Part shown: positions 27,410 to 37,715 of the stretch, one piece after another
How positions within the stretch are numbered: the first letter of the stretch is position 1
Layout of the letters: the number at the start of each line of letters is the position of its first letter
From: Jaenimonas drosophilae
Taxonomy: Eukaryota > Euglenozoa > Kinetoplastea > Trypanosomatida > Trypanosomatidae
Length of the DNA stretch: 64,000 nucleotides
Direction of reading: 5' to 3'
Assembly: GCA_030849065.1 (NCBI GenBank)
Contig: JASAON010001653.1
Location: 62,001 to 126,000, forward strand
Notes under the pieces: generated by a model
Databases searched by the model: none
Seen by the model: the letters and a program-made list of their open reading frames with translations, nothing else
What the model was told of the DNA's origin: nothing
Translations under genes and position numbers: made by a program

Positions 27410-28522
27410 CAAGTGATCAAGTTGTGCGTGGAGATGATGGTGATGGTGATGAAAACGTTGTTGGTCAGCCACCAAGAAAAAGACCCCCGTCGTCGCTGCA
27501 CTGCGAGAGAGAAGGTACACGGCAAGGGAGGGGGAGTGCTACCATGATGATAAAGAGGGAGGAGAAGAAAACAACACGTTGCACGGATGCAAACATGGAT
27601 TGAGAAACGTATGCTCATCATCATTCACACAACAACGTCAACGGTGAATATCTTATGCTTGCGTAGGTCCCGATAGCGACGGCGATGGAAGATGCCCGCA
27701 TCAGGGATGCAGATGCAGAAGCGAAAAAAAAAAGGAGATGATTGTTGCAACAGATAAACCACAGTTGAGGTGATTGTGTGTGGAGCTCAACGCCACCGCC
27801 ACCACATCACCCACTGCGATCACCATCCAACCATGCATGTATATCTCCTCCGCTACCCACACACTCTACATCACCGTATTTCACGAGCAACATCGCCGTA
27901 CATGACTGCACACACAAACAAACCAAAAAAAAAAAGAACATCATTCCTCTTTACATCACGTGGAAACATACGTACGTCAGCACACAACACAAGCACACGA
28001 CCTACTCCTTGTGCGATAACCCCCCTCACGCACGCAAGATGGAGGCGAGGTGGGAGTGTGCAGTGTGCGTTGACGCGGATTATGGGCACCAACGCACGCC
28101 CACCTGCCCGACGGCGCAGAGCCACGCACACAGGGTGAGAGGGAGGAGGAGGAGGTCGTGTGCTTCCAGCATCTCCCGCTCAGCACACAGAGATGGATTG
28201 CCATCCATCATCACTCTTGTACATCAAATATCACCCCCAAAAAAAGAACTTGCGTCACACAAACAACAACTTACAACTTACAACGTGCAACCAACACATC
28301 ATTTTAGCACCAACAAAGACAGCAAAGACGTGCATGCAGGAGAAGGAAGGAGGAAGCACCAACACCAACAACATGGCATGGATTGCCAGTGATGATTGAT
28401 GAATGCAGTGCCGTCTTGTAGTTGTCGGTCGTAGCATACGAGACGCGTGTAGGCCATAGCGCAAGACAAGATGGTCGCGCAACAACCATTCATCTCCTCA
28501 CACACACACACAATGCGAACCC
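27410..28522. other. 1.1 kb spacer without a credible gene
   Basis: C/A-rich sequence with A runs near 27725-27735 and 27925-27935 (read as T tracts on the - strand). No ORF with coding-like codon use. Confidence 0.6.
27501..27520 (-). promoter_or_regulatory. Predicted trans-splice acceptor for COQ10
   Basis: On the - strand GTGTACCTTCTCTCTCGCAG; AG at 27502-27501, 91 nt before the ATG. Confidence 0.55.
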
Positions 28523-31138
28523 TCACGACGTGGGTGGGCGTACGCCATCCTCCACTGCGGTGAGGAAGCAGCCCTCGCTGGTGTGCCGATTGGCATCGGC
28601 CTGTCGGTGGAGCTCCGATACACGGTCTTTGCGCACCTGCCGTAGACGCTCGAGCTGGTCGCAGTACTGCGCATGAACGCCCGCGGCGTGTTGGCGATCC
28701 TCCTCGTGGTGTTGCTGCCGCCGTTGGAGCAGCTGTGCGCGCTCGCCACGGCTGTGGTCGGCGGAGGCCACCTTGGCCGCATACATCTCCTCCCGCGCGA
28801 GCTCCATCTTCGCCGGGAGCTCCTCGCGGATGATATTCACGGAGTGGTCGTTGAAGGTTTGACGGTCGCTGGCCAACTGCTGCAGCCACGCACGACGGTG
28901 TGCAGGATCGCGTCCCGATGCGGGTGTGTTGTTGGGCGACTGAAAGCGCGTGTTCCACTGCTTCATCTCCGAGAAGAAGTTGGTGCTCGTCGGGTCGTGG
29001 ATGCTCGGCGCAGTTACCTCGGATGGCTTCACAGACTGAAGAGCTGTGGTTGTGGTGGTGTTGGCAACGGTGCTGTTGTTCTTGTTGTTGTTGTTGGTGG
29101 TGTCACTTGCCACGATGGAGTTGGCCTTGGTCGGGGCTGCCGAGGATGGCTGCTCCACGACTGGCGCCGCATTGGAGGTGCGCGTGCCAGGAAGAGGTGG
29201 TGGAGTAGGCTCAAACACAACACGGCTCTGTTGTCGGTGTTGTGCGCTCTCCGCCCGCCCCGCCCCCGTCGCGGGCCGCGCGGCGCTCTGTCGCGGTACC
29301 GAATTGGGCACGGGCACGATGGTTGTTGGGCTATCTACCACGGACGTGGAGCGGTGGCGGCTCACAACAACCCCACCACCAGGCACCTTCTCGCGCAGCG
29401 CCTGCCGCCGACGCAACTCCTCCTCCTCCTCATGGATTCTGTACTTGTTGGCCCACATGCGGTCGTACTCAGTGCGAAGACGATTCTGCATCGCCACCCC
29501 ACGTTGTTCCGCCCGCTTCGCCTCCAATCGCGCTTGCGTTTCGTGGCAGTCAATGCGCCGACTCCCCTCGCGGCGCGCCTTTGTGAAATTTTCTTCGTCG
29601 GTGCGCGCGGCGCTCAGGGCATCGTGGAGCTGCTTCTTCATCTCGTGCGCCGCAATATGGCGATCCTCCTCCATCAGCACACGTTGGTTCTGGGCGAGGA
29701 TGCGCTGCGCCGCGCAGGCCTTGCGGTGGTCGTTGGCGGTGATGGCCTCACGCGGGGGCACCGACACACCAGATTGCAATGGCCCCACCTCCTCCACCAA
29801 CGCGTAGAAGCAGTCGGGGAGATCAACCGCCTCACCACGCAAACCACGACGACGGCGATCGAGCACCACCGCCTCATGTTGGTGGCGGCTCTGCTCCCGG
29901 TCTTTACGACGCGCTCGCCGCTCCGTCGCGATGGCACGACGTCGGCGTTCCTCAAAATCCATCATTTCTTCCGTCGGGGGTACCACACTGCCCATGGCCA
30001 ACTGAAGAGGAAGGGGCGAGTGCTTCCGCTTCTGCGGCTCCCCACCACCACACCCACTGTTGTTGTTGTTGTTGTTGTTGTTGTTGGTTGTGTTCTGGAA
30101 GGTGTGGTAGAGTGAGCGGGAGAGTCGGTCGCTACGCCACTTTAGGTACTCCTCATCGCGCTCGCTCTTGAGGGCGGCGTACAAGGCGGCCTGAAGCGGC
30201 AGGCTGGATGGATTGCTGGTGCCTCCATCACTACTACCCATCACCCCACTATCACTCCGGCTGGGCAGGGCGGTGCTGTTGTTGTTGTTGGTGTTGCAGC
30301 CCTCGCGCAAGCCTGTGGTGCCACGACCGACGGTGAAGCCACGATTGGCCACGTTGCCACCACCACCGATGCGCGGCTTACAACGTTGTTGTCGGCGGTA
30401 CTCCTTGTAGGATAGCGGCCTACTTGGTGCGGTGGTGGGGAGTGGGAGCGGGGCGAGGTGGCGTGCCGTTGGCGGAGATGCTCCCGATGGCTCGGAGCTC
30501 AGCAGATGCTGCTGCTGATGATGTGGAGAGGTGAGGTAATGGGCTGGAGCACCTACATCATCACCAGCCGGCAACAAGACCCCACGTGTTCTCTCCTCCG
30601 TCGTGGGCGGCGAGGCCTCCAATGCGCCATCCTCCCCAGCATGGCTCGAGCCAACGCTCGATCCCGCCCGTGCCTCGGGAAGACGCCGGCGCACCTTCGC
30701 CTCCTCATCAGTTTTCGATGCCCCGTGGAGGTGTGCCATGCCGGCGTAGTAGTACTCAGACGTGAAGTGGTCGGGTGAGGTGGTTGTGCGGCTTGGGGAG
30801 AGCGCCCCACCGTTCCCGGTGCCGGTGATATGTACAATGGCGGTTGTGGTGGAGAAGCCAACCGCGACGCTCTCGAGCTCGCCGCCCTCGGTGCCGCCGT
30901 GGCCGCCGTGGGTCGTTGGCCCGCGCGAGGCACGCGAGGTGTTGAAGGTCGTATTGGCTGGTGGGGATGCCATGAATAGGTCCTCCTCATCCTCCCCGTC
31001 GCGGCTCATAAGGAGCTCATTCAGGCAAATGGCACTTGGCGGTTTGTTGCTGAGTGGGGCTGGGGTACCATCACGGCTCGTCGTGGCCGGGGCCATGGCC
31101 GACGAGGAGGCGGTGGGGTCCGACAAGGAGTGATCCAT
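28523..31138 (-). CDS. Coiled-coil protein of unknown function
   Basis: 871 aa from ATG 31138, first ATG after the predicted acceptor at 31150. Residues 1-~390 are low-complexity (Ser/Pro/Gly/Asn), including an Asn10 run near 355-365. Residues ~395-585 are a highly charged helix with RRRRAIATERRARRKDRE, MKKQLHDALSAARTDEENF and EEEEELRRRQALREK, very likely coiled coil or a long single helix. After a second Asn/Thr-rich spacer, ~760-850 is again charged and helical (INIIREELPAKMELAREEMY type, QLERLRQVRKDRVSELHRQA). No motor, kinase or membrane signature. The plan suits a cytoskeletal or flagellar structural protein; that is only inference. Confidence 0.75.
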   Translation of the reverse strand: MDHSLSDPTASSSAMAPATTSRDGTPAPLSNKPPSAICLNELLMSRDGEDEEDLFMASPPANTTFNTSRASRGPTTHGGHGGTEGGELESVAVGFSTTTAIVHITGTGNGGALSPSRTTTSPDHFTSEYYYAGMAHLHGASKTDEEAKVRRRLPEARAGSSVGSSHAGEDGALEASPPTTEERTRGVLLPAGDDVGAPAHYLTSPHHQQQHLLSSEPSGASPPTARHLAPLPLPTTAPSRPLSYKEYRRQQRCKPRIGGGGNVANRGFTVGRGTTGLREGCNTNNNNSTALPSRSDSGVMGSSDGGTSNPSSLPLQAALYAALKSERDEEYLKWRSDRLSRSLYHTFQNTTNNNNNNNNNSGCGGGEPQKRKHSPLPLQLAMGSVVPPTEEMMDFEERRRRAIATERRARRKDREQSRHQHEAVVLDRRRRGLRGEAVDLPDCFYALVEEVGPLQSGVSVPPREAITANDHRKACAAQRILAQNQRVLMEEDRHIAAHEMKKQLHDALSAARTDEENFTKARREGSRRIDCHETQARLEAKRAEQRGVAMQNRLRTEYDRMWANKYRIHEEEEELRRRQALREKVPGGGVVVSRHRSTSVVDSPTTIVPVPNSVPRQSAARPATGAGRAESAQHRQQSRVVFEPTPPPLPGTRTSNAAPVVEQPSSAAPTKANSIVASDTTNNNNKNNSTVANTTTTTALQSVKPSEVTAPSIHDPTSTNFFSEMKQWNTRFQSPNNTPASGRDPAHRRAWLQQLASDRQTFNDHSVNIIREELPAKMELAREEMYAAKVASADHSRGERAQLLQRRQQHHEEDRQHAAGVHAQYCDQLERLRQVRKDRVSELHRQADANRHTSEGCFLTAVEDGVRPPTS
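30058..30086. repeat. (TTG)n run coding for Asn10
   Basis: Trinucleotide run within the coiled-coil gene; AAC codons on the - strand. Confidence 0.85.
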
Positions 31139-31149
31139 GGCGGGCGCTT

Positions 31150-31175
31150 CTAAAGAGTGAGTTGGTTGGAGTGAT
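31150..31175 (-). promoter_or_regulatory. Predicted trans-splice acceptor
   Basis: On the - strand: CACTCCAACCAACTCACTC then TTTAG, 12 nt before ATG 31138. Confidence 0.5.
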
Positions 31176-32024
31176 GCACACAACAACTACAGCAAAGTGT
31201 GTGTGTGTGCGCGTGTGCCTAAGACAACAGCGATGCGTCGGTGTGCGACCACACAAATAATGATGGACCTCCTTCTGGTGCTACCAACTTACCCTGCGAT
31301 GCGATGATTCGGCACACCGTGGGAGAGGCACCAAGAAAGCACAGAAACGTTGCCTCTCTCCCTCTCTCTCTTCAATCCGGCCGAGTGAAGAGTAGTATTC
31401 TCTTTCTTCGGCGTTGTTGCGATGTTGTGTGCAAGTGATAGATGATGGTATTGTGAAGGTGTGTGTCAGTGGGGGAGGGGATGCTCGCCGCGCGATCAAC
31501 CTGCAGCCCAAACACAGACAAGAGAGGGCGTAGCTGCACACACAGGTACGCACACTCTTTGCTAACTATGAAAAAGTGGCGAAGACATGAGTTGAAAGTG
31601 AAGAGATGCGTATGACGATGAAAGTACATGGCAGAGGTGCATCTCTGCTCCTCATGTGTTGTGGGTAGAGCAGTGCGGAGATGCGCACGAGACTGATTAG
31701 TGTTTGGCGCCGCCACCCAACGCACACACACAAAATTGGAACAACAAGAGTCTAGGGAGGAACGCCATATGAGGGCAGCGAGGGAGGTGGTGATGATCGG
31801 CAGAGGTTGTGGCGATGTGGAGATGCTCCCCACCTAATGCACAAAACCTCATTGGTTGTGTGGAAGAGGAGGAGAGGAGAGGGGAGGGGGCGTCTTCTGG
31901 ATTCTGCCAGCGAAGCACGTCGCAGTAGAGCTGCGTCCACCTCCATCCCCCCCTCCTTCTCATCCATGCCGCCCATCACCCTTGTAAGTGGAGGTGTAAC
32001 CCACAAGGGTTGTTGTGGAGGTAC

Positions 32025-32084
32025 GAATGTAGTAGTACAAGACACACACACAAGAATGTAGTGGTACAAGACACACACACACAC
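32025..32084. repeat. Two-copy imperfect tandem repeat (~29 bp unit)
   Basis: GAATGTAGTRGTACAAGACA followed by a CA run occurs at 32025-32053 and again at 32054-32084 with a single A/G difference in the unique part. Confidence 0.85.
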
Positions 32085-32214
32085 GTATAGTGGCAGCACA
32101 CCTACACATACTGCCCCAATAAATCAACGGTGGGCGTTGTGATTCCACAAAGAGAACAAAGGAGGGGGTAGGTCAGCCTCCCTAATGTAGTGTACATGAA
32201 GATGTAAATGTAAA

Positions 32215-32235
32215 TGTTGTTGTTGTTGTTGTTGG
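32215..32235. repeat. (TGT)n microsatellite
   Basis: Seven TGT-type units just 3' of the next gene's stop codon. Confidence 0.85.
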
Positions 32236-32269
32236 TGTTGGCTGTATGAGCCACAAGGATGAGCTCAGA

Positions 32270-33067
32270 TTAGTACTGGCCACCTTCCACCTCTGCACGC
32301 TGCTCCTCACAAATGATGGGTGCCAGGCCACGACCAGCCTTGTTCTCCGTCTGTCGTGGTTGGGGTTGCGGCCTCGTGGCGCGCGTGGTGGAGGTTTTCG
32401 TGGAAGCGGGGCCAAAGTAGCTCGTCAGGCCGAGCTCCTCCAAGGTTGGTCGGTGATGCGATGCCGCCGCCGACACCGACTTCTGGTGATGCTGATTGAA
32501 CGCCCAACGTGTTGTGGGGTGAAGAGGGGAGGAGGTGGAGGGTTGGCCTTGGCTGCGGGCCTCCTCTCTTCGCACTCCTTCTGTGCGTTGGGTGGAGGTG
32601 GAGGGCGTGGCTGCTCCAGCACAAGGGGTGGTGTTGTCGGGATGGTCCTGGAGCAGCAGTGGCTGGCCACGGCTGGCCTGCTCATGGCTCTGTTGGGTGA
32701 TTGAGGGGAGGATGCGTACAGGCTCATCATGTGTACGTGGCAGCAAGATGCAGGTCGTCGTAATGGTCGTTACGGTGGTGACGGTGTATTTCTTGCGTAG
32801 TCGGTGTCCATCCTCCAACACCTCCTCCTCCTCAGAAGCTGGTCGAGCAAGAGCAGCGGGCTGCATCCCCTCCAACTGTGGCAGTGTGTCAGTCGTTTGC
32901 TTCGTCACTGTGGTGGTTTTGGTGGTTTGTGGTGCAGCACATGAGGAGGAAGGTGCGGCGGCGGGCATCGGGCTGGCGGCGGTGTTGGCCACCTCATCAC
33001 GACGTCGTGAAGGGGTTGCCATCAGTGAGTCTGTGCCAATGCGGCGGTGATGCCGTTCGTCGTTCAT
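32270..33067 (-). CDS. Low-complexity protein of unknown function
   Basis: 265 aa from ATG 33067; the frame is open upstream but an acceptor (- strand TTTCATTTCTTTTAG, AG 33089-33088) lies 20 nt before this ATG. The protein is Thr/Ser/Pro/Gln/His-rich throughout, with a short ordered stretch YTVTTVTTITTTCILLPRTH (near 95-115) and a possible conserved motif HHRPTLEELGLTSYFGP near the C-terminus. That last segment resembles a short binding motif (helical turn plus aromatic) rather than a domain. No TM or enzyme signature; not recognised. The strong acceptor and ordered C-terminal motif favour a real gene. Confidence 0.6.
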   Translation of the reverse strand: MNDERHHRRIGTDSLMATPSRRRDEVANTAASPMPAAAPSSSCAAPQTTKTTTVTKQTTDTLPQLEGMQPAALARPASEEEEVLEDGHRLRKKYTVTTVTTITTTCILLPRTHDEPVRILPSITQQSHEQASRGQPLLLQDHPDNTTPCAGAATPSTSTQRTEGVRREEARSQGQPSTSSPLHPTTRWAFNQHHQKSVSAAASHHRPTLEELGLTSYFGPASTKTSTTRATRPQPQPRQTENKAGRGLAPIICEEQRAEVEGGQY

Positions 33068-33668
33068 GGGCGGGTGTACGACGTTGGCTAAAAGAAATGA
33101 AAATTGGAGTGAATGAGGCTCCGTTTGTACGTACGTGTATGTATAATCGTGTGTTGGATTGCGTTTATGGGGTACTAATGATGAGTGCGTAGGTGTAGGT
33201 GATTGGTTATGGATAGAGAGCTCGGTTGGGATGAGTTGCGCGGCCCAACGATGTTGAGGGGCTGAACAAGACGAAGCTCCAATCACTACAACGGAAAGAG
33301 GAGAAGAGAATAGTGATGGTGATGGTATTGCGGCAAGCACGAGGTTCAGCTGTGGAAGACGTTGGGTAGGAAGGATGCACCTCCACCACATACGTACGCA
33401 CAAGAAGGCATTGGGATGATAACGGGATCTACCGTTTTCGCTCGTCTAGAGTGAGCGTACAAAAAAAGGGTGAAGCGATGATCATGAAAAAATCATCGGC
33501 AAAAGCAAAACATCGTCATCGGCAAACATCGTCTAAGATTTGGAGTGCGTGCTGTTGTGGTGGTGTACTTTTTTTCTCCACTTCTCGCCAACCCAGCCAA
33601 CCAGCCAACATCCATCTACGGGCAAGCCTCATCACGCGCGAATGCACTCACCGGAGGATGTGCTTCAT
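33068..33668. other. Spacer with splice acceptor
   Basis: No gene seen; acceptor at 33088-33110 belongs to the gene ending at 32270. Confidence 0.55.
33088..33110 (-). promoter_or_regulatory. Predicted trans-splice acceptor
   Basis: On the - strand CCAATTTTCATTTCTTTTAG; decides the ATG at 33067. Confidence 0.6.
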
Positions 33669-34832
33669 TTACACCACCTTGTTGGCCTCCAGATACTTCG
33701 TCAGTCGGCTATCATCCCGGGATCGGGAGCTCGAGACGGGGAGGTCTTCGTAGCGCTCTCTCTCCGAAATGGGTGCGTATCGGTAGTGGAGTGCCGCGTA
33801 CTGCCGTGGATCCATGAAGGATGGAGCACCCGTGCCAGAATTGGCAATGGGAGGGAGCACCGGTGAAGCAGTGGAGGAGGCACCCTTCTTTTTGTGTGTC
33901 TGTGACCGCGGCTTGTGTGGTCTAGAGGATTGCTCATCTCTGCGGGTTGCGATGTTATAGGAAGGCTCCACGGGAGGATTGGCCGATGATGGGCCAGCGC
34001 AGAGAAGGAGCGGCTGCGCTTGTGATGGTGGTGGTAGTGGTGGTGCCGTCAAGGCTGGCCTTGCCGCCTCTGCCTCCGCCACCTCTGTAGGGAGCATCCC
34101 CATCAACAGAATTCGTGCAGCACTGTCGGTGGTTGGGATGAGAACGGTGGTGGTGGTGTTGGTGGAGGTCCAGACGTAGCTCACGCGGTTGGCAAACTGC
34201 CGACGGTGGCGTCGTCGGAGCTCCGAGCGGGAGGTGGCGGTGGAGGTTGGGGCTCCTAAACTCTCCTTCTGTGGTGGAGGGGCCTCGACGGCAGGTGCGG
34301 GCTCCTCCTTCACCAACGTGGCAGGTGCTGGTGGGGGAACCTCCTGCTCCACCGCCTCCTCTTCCGGATGCGCTTCACATGTTGCCTCCTCTGCCTCCTC
34401 TGGCTCCGCCTCGTTCACCTCCGCCTCCTCTGGCTCCTCTGGCTCCTCCTCTACGTGGTGATCATCATCTCCGACATGCTTCTCCTCCTCTTCCTCTTGT
34501 GTGCGTTCCTCTTCAGTTGTGGGAGAAGCGGCGGCGTGGGGCTCCTCCGAGCTCGTCGAGGTCGAGCCGGCCGGACCATCATTCACCGCGCGATTGGCAA
34601 GGAAGAAGAGGTTCAGATCCACCTTGTTGGGTGGGCTCCACTGAAGTGCCTCCACACGCGTGAGGCGCCGGCGGCGAGGTGGCTGGCGAAGAAGCTTCTG
34701 TTCGTGAGGGCCATCCTCGCCCTCCGCAGCCTCCATCCGCTTAGCACCGTCCATCAGCACTGCCGCACTGGCGGCGGGGTAGGGCGGGTAGGTGCCATGT
34801 CGGCCATCATGTACGATGGCTGAGCTGTACAT
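33669..34832 (-). CDS. Acidic-repeat protein of unknown function
   Basis: 387 aa from ATG 34832 (MYSSAIVHDG). Ordered N-terminal patch RRRRLTRVEALQWSPPNKVD (near 50-70) followed by LNLFFLANRAVND. Residues ~105-165 are a Glu-rich block with EEPEEPEEAEVNEAEPEEAE-type repeats. A second patch ELRRRHRRQFANRVSYVWTS (~200-220) leads to LIPTTDSAARILLMGMLPTE. The C-terminus has a basic stretch (RPHKPRSQTHKKKG) and ends in charged residues (RLTKYLEANKVV). No TM. Two Arg-rich patches flanking an acidic block suggest a cytoskeleton- or nucleic-acid-associated protein, but no family was recognised. The upstream acceptor (about 34950) is weak, so the start is moderately certain. Confidence 0.65.
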   Translation of the reverse strand: MYSSAIVHDGRHGTYPPYPAASAAVLMDGAKRMEAAEGEDGPHEQKLLRQPPRRRRLTRVEALQWSPPNKVDLNLFFLANRAVNDGPAGSTSTSSEEPHAAASPTTEEERTQEEEEEKHVGDDDHHVEEEPEEPEEAEVNEAEPEEAEEATCEAHPEEEAVEQEVPPPAPATLVKEEPAPAVEAPPPQKESLGAPTSTATSRSELRRRHRRQFANRVSYVWTSTNTTTTVLIPTTDSAARILLMGMLPTEVAEAEAARPALTAPPLPPPSQAQPLLLCAGPSSANPPVEPSYNIATRRDEQSSRPHKPRSQTHKKKGASSTASPVLPPIANSGTGAPSFMDPRQYAALHYRYAPISERERYEDLPVSSSRSRDDSRLTKYLEANKVV

Positions 34833-37715
34833 GTGCGTGCAGGGTGTGCCTAAGCTTGGGTTGTGTGTGTATATGAGCTCTTCACCCACGGCAATAGGTG
34901 TATGTGTGTGTGAGTTAGAGTGAGTAAGGAGGGGGGGAGTGCCGTGTCGCTGATCACAATAGCAAACCAAGAAAAATGAAGGAGGGATCAAGAGATGATG
35001 GAACAACAACGAAGAAGCAAGCCTGCTGGAAGATGTTTGCTCTGCAATAGGCTTCACTTCAGCCTACACATTCACACACCACGCGCCCCTCATCACCAAC
35101 TCACCACCTGGAGGGGTGGATTGGCAGTATGAGAGCGAAGATGGGGGGTATGTGGAGCACTTGTTGTAGTGGAGTGGCAAAATGATGTGTGTGTGTGTGC
35201 GGACAATACAGAAAAAATCACAAGAAACACAGGGAAAAAAAAAGTGTGCGAAACAAAACGTGATGAACAAAAAGTGGGTGAGTGAGTGGTACAAGAGCCA
35301 AGCAGCACCAGACGTACGACAGCGAAAGAAGATCATTGTCGTAGCAGTGACGATGCTGCCGGAGGGAAGCGTGAATGCACATGAAGAGGAGTTCAGTGAG
35401 TAGAGGAAATTGGAGTGAGGAGGATGGAAGACTGAGAGTGATGGAGCGAGAACGTGTACGAGTACCGCACGGGGCAGTACGTCTTGGTACATCACCAGCC
35501 AACCTCCAGGGTCAGTGCGCCCTCACCACATCCACTTAACATGCAACCTGCGCTTCCTGGCAAGAAAATCTCTTAATGGTATATACGGTTTCTCTTTTTA
35601 GGAACCCCACCAAATGTTGTGCTTTTTTTTGGTATGAAAATGTGGAAGAGTGGTGCAGCCAAGCGCACAGCAGAGCATGGCATATCATCCAAACGACTAT
35701 CACAACCTCCATCTCACACAGCACCGCGATTAATCGCCCAACGCGGCCCACCGACTCCTAAGGCATACGGAAGTGGTGGGATGCCGTGTGTGTGAAAGAG
35801 AGAGGTAAGGAGGTCGGCCTTCCACCTGGTGGTGGTTCATGATAGCGATTGATGTGCTGGCCGATGCAGTTCCCATCGCCGTGCAAGGGTGCATCGAATC
35901 TCCACATAAGAATCATTGGCGGGGAAGAAAACAAAATGAAAAGAAAAGGAGGGGGAAAGGATCCATCACCCCCAGCCACTCCCCAAGAGGGGGAGGACCT
36001 ACGAGGGAGCACGACGCTGATCCACACGTGAAGTACATGAAGTCTCTCTGCCTCTCTGCTGCCATGAGCTGGCACTGTATCGTCATAACAAAAAGAAAAA
36101 AAAAAGAGCTCTTGTGTATGGTTCAACGTATGTGTGTGCTGATAGGAACATATGTGTTTGATCGTTGCGGAGAATTAATCTCCTTCCCAACACCCCCCCC
36201 ACCCTCCAACTGATTGTGCCCCACGAGATGGGAGCGTGAGGGTGGGGGAGAGGGAAGGGTGTGAGGGAAGGTGGGGAGGAAGCACTGCCAACACAGCCAA
36301 CAGAGATCATGAACAAGGGACAAACGCAAAAAGAGAGCAAATAACGAAGAAAAAAAACAAGATAAACGCACACTCACTACTCACGCGAAGGGGGGGAAAA
36401 AAACAAAAGGAGAAAACGAGCGACAACAGCAGCAACGACAACAACTCAACCAAAAAAGAAGGGCATCTCGTTAGGAAGAGATGCCCTGATCTCTAGTTTC
36501 ATGAAGAAGAGGCGGCGCGTCGGCACACAGGTTCATCCACGCCGACATGTGCAGGCTAAGCTAGTGAATGCTGTGGGGCGGGGCGGGGAAGAGTGTGCCG
36601 ACTGCGGAGCAGCGTTGTACCGCACAAGTGAGCATGGACCGCGAGGAGAACTTCATTCACCTCATCATCATCTCGCCTCAGCCTTAGCTCACGCACGGTA
36701 CCATCAGATCCCCCTGTTAGTGGGGGATTCTCAATCAATGGTGGTGCAGAGAGCCGAGGCGCGTTAGGTAGATGGGCCTCCTCACACAATGAGAGAACAA
36801 CTACAAACAACACGAAACACACATTCTGTCAGCCGCGCTCATCCTCATCGTGAACTCTCGGGCCAACTTCCAGATAACCCATCTCACCCTTCTTGTTTGT
36901 GGCAGCCCCCGTCGGTATGATGAGGGGGAAAAAAAACCGCCGCCCAGCTCATGCCAGACTCGATTTGGTTCGTCGGGGAGGGGGGGTGAAGGGAAGTGGA
37001 GTGTGGGATACGATGGGAAGAAGAGGGCATCTCGCGCACCAACAACGTGCGTTCGAAGAAGGCCACTGGAAGCGAATGCTCTGCTATTATACATCATCAC
37101 GGGTAAGTGAAAATCCACCTCCGCATGCGAGCGTTTCTCTTCTGTCTTGGCGAATAAAACCAGCCAGCATTAGCTGCTGCAGTCCAGTACGCTCTGAGTG
37201 AAATGAATCTCGAGCCTCAGTTCCTCCTTCTCCTCCACACACTGCCCAGCTGCCGCTGGATAAGTGGGGTTTGGTAGAGCAGAAGCAGCCACAGGAAGGA
37301 TGGGGGAGTTAAGGAGGAAATGCAAATCCGTTTCACTCTGGGTCCATCACTGGATTGAGGGTGAGCGGCGTTCATGGGAGGGGAAACACTGGGGGTAGGG
37401 TGGGGGGAGCACACAAATCACCGAGAAGAAAGCAAGCACCGACTTGGTGCAGCTGTACGACACACGCACACACATAGATACACACGCACCGACGTGGGGG
37501 GCGAGTAGGGAGTACAGTTGAACGAAAGGGGGGGGAGGGAGAGGAGATTCGGCACCTATAACGGACCACATGGGGCAGCAGCAGCATCCACATGCACGAT
37601 AGGGAGTGATGGGTGTATGTTGAGGGCAGGCACCATGAAGAGCGGGAGAGAGAGAGGGAGAGGTGGTCCCCCGCCCCGCTCCTGGATCTTGCACCTCACC
37701 GGCTTAATTCCTTCC
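34833..37715. other. 2.9 kb gene-free interval
   Basis: No ORF with coding-like codon use on either strand. A-rich runs on the + strand (35215-35250, 36090-36110, 36345-36410) read as T-rich tracts in the transcribed sense. A hairpin (36460-36487) is listed separately. G-rich patches occur at ~36960-36990 and ~37520-37540. Unannotated ncRNA genes cannot be excluded. Confidence 0.6.
36460..36487. repeat. Perfect inverted repeat, 10-bp stem and 8-nt loop
   Basis: AGGGCATCTC (36460-36469), loop GTTAGGAA, GAGATGCCCT (36478-36487). An overlapping alternative hairpin AGAGAT (36477-36482) with ATCTCT (36489-36494) cannot form at the same time. Confidence 0.8.

Larger units (their letters stand above)
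31139..32269. other. 1.1 kb spacer with repeats
   Basis: No gene. Holds the acceptor of the upstream-transcribed coiled-coil gene (31150-31175), a two-copy tandem repeat (32025-32084) and a TTG run (32215-32235). Confidence 0.6.

Noticed and set aside
28039..28194. + strand ORF beginning MEARWECAVCVDADYGHQRT, zinc-ribbon-like
   Set aside because: Only one CxxC pair, opposite to the unit direction, in a gene-free spacer.
28673..30115. 480-codon open frame on the + strand opposite the coiled-coil gene
   Set aside because: Antisense to the unit direction, composition (Arg/Leu/Gly/Val-rich) expected from reversed AAC and charged codons.
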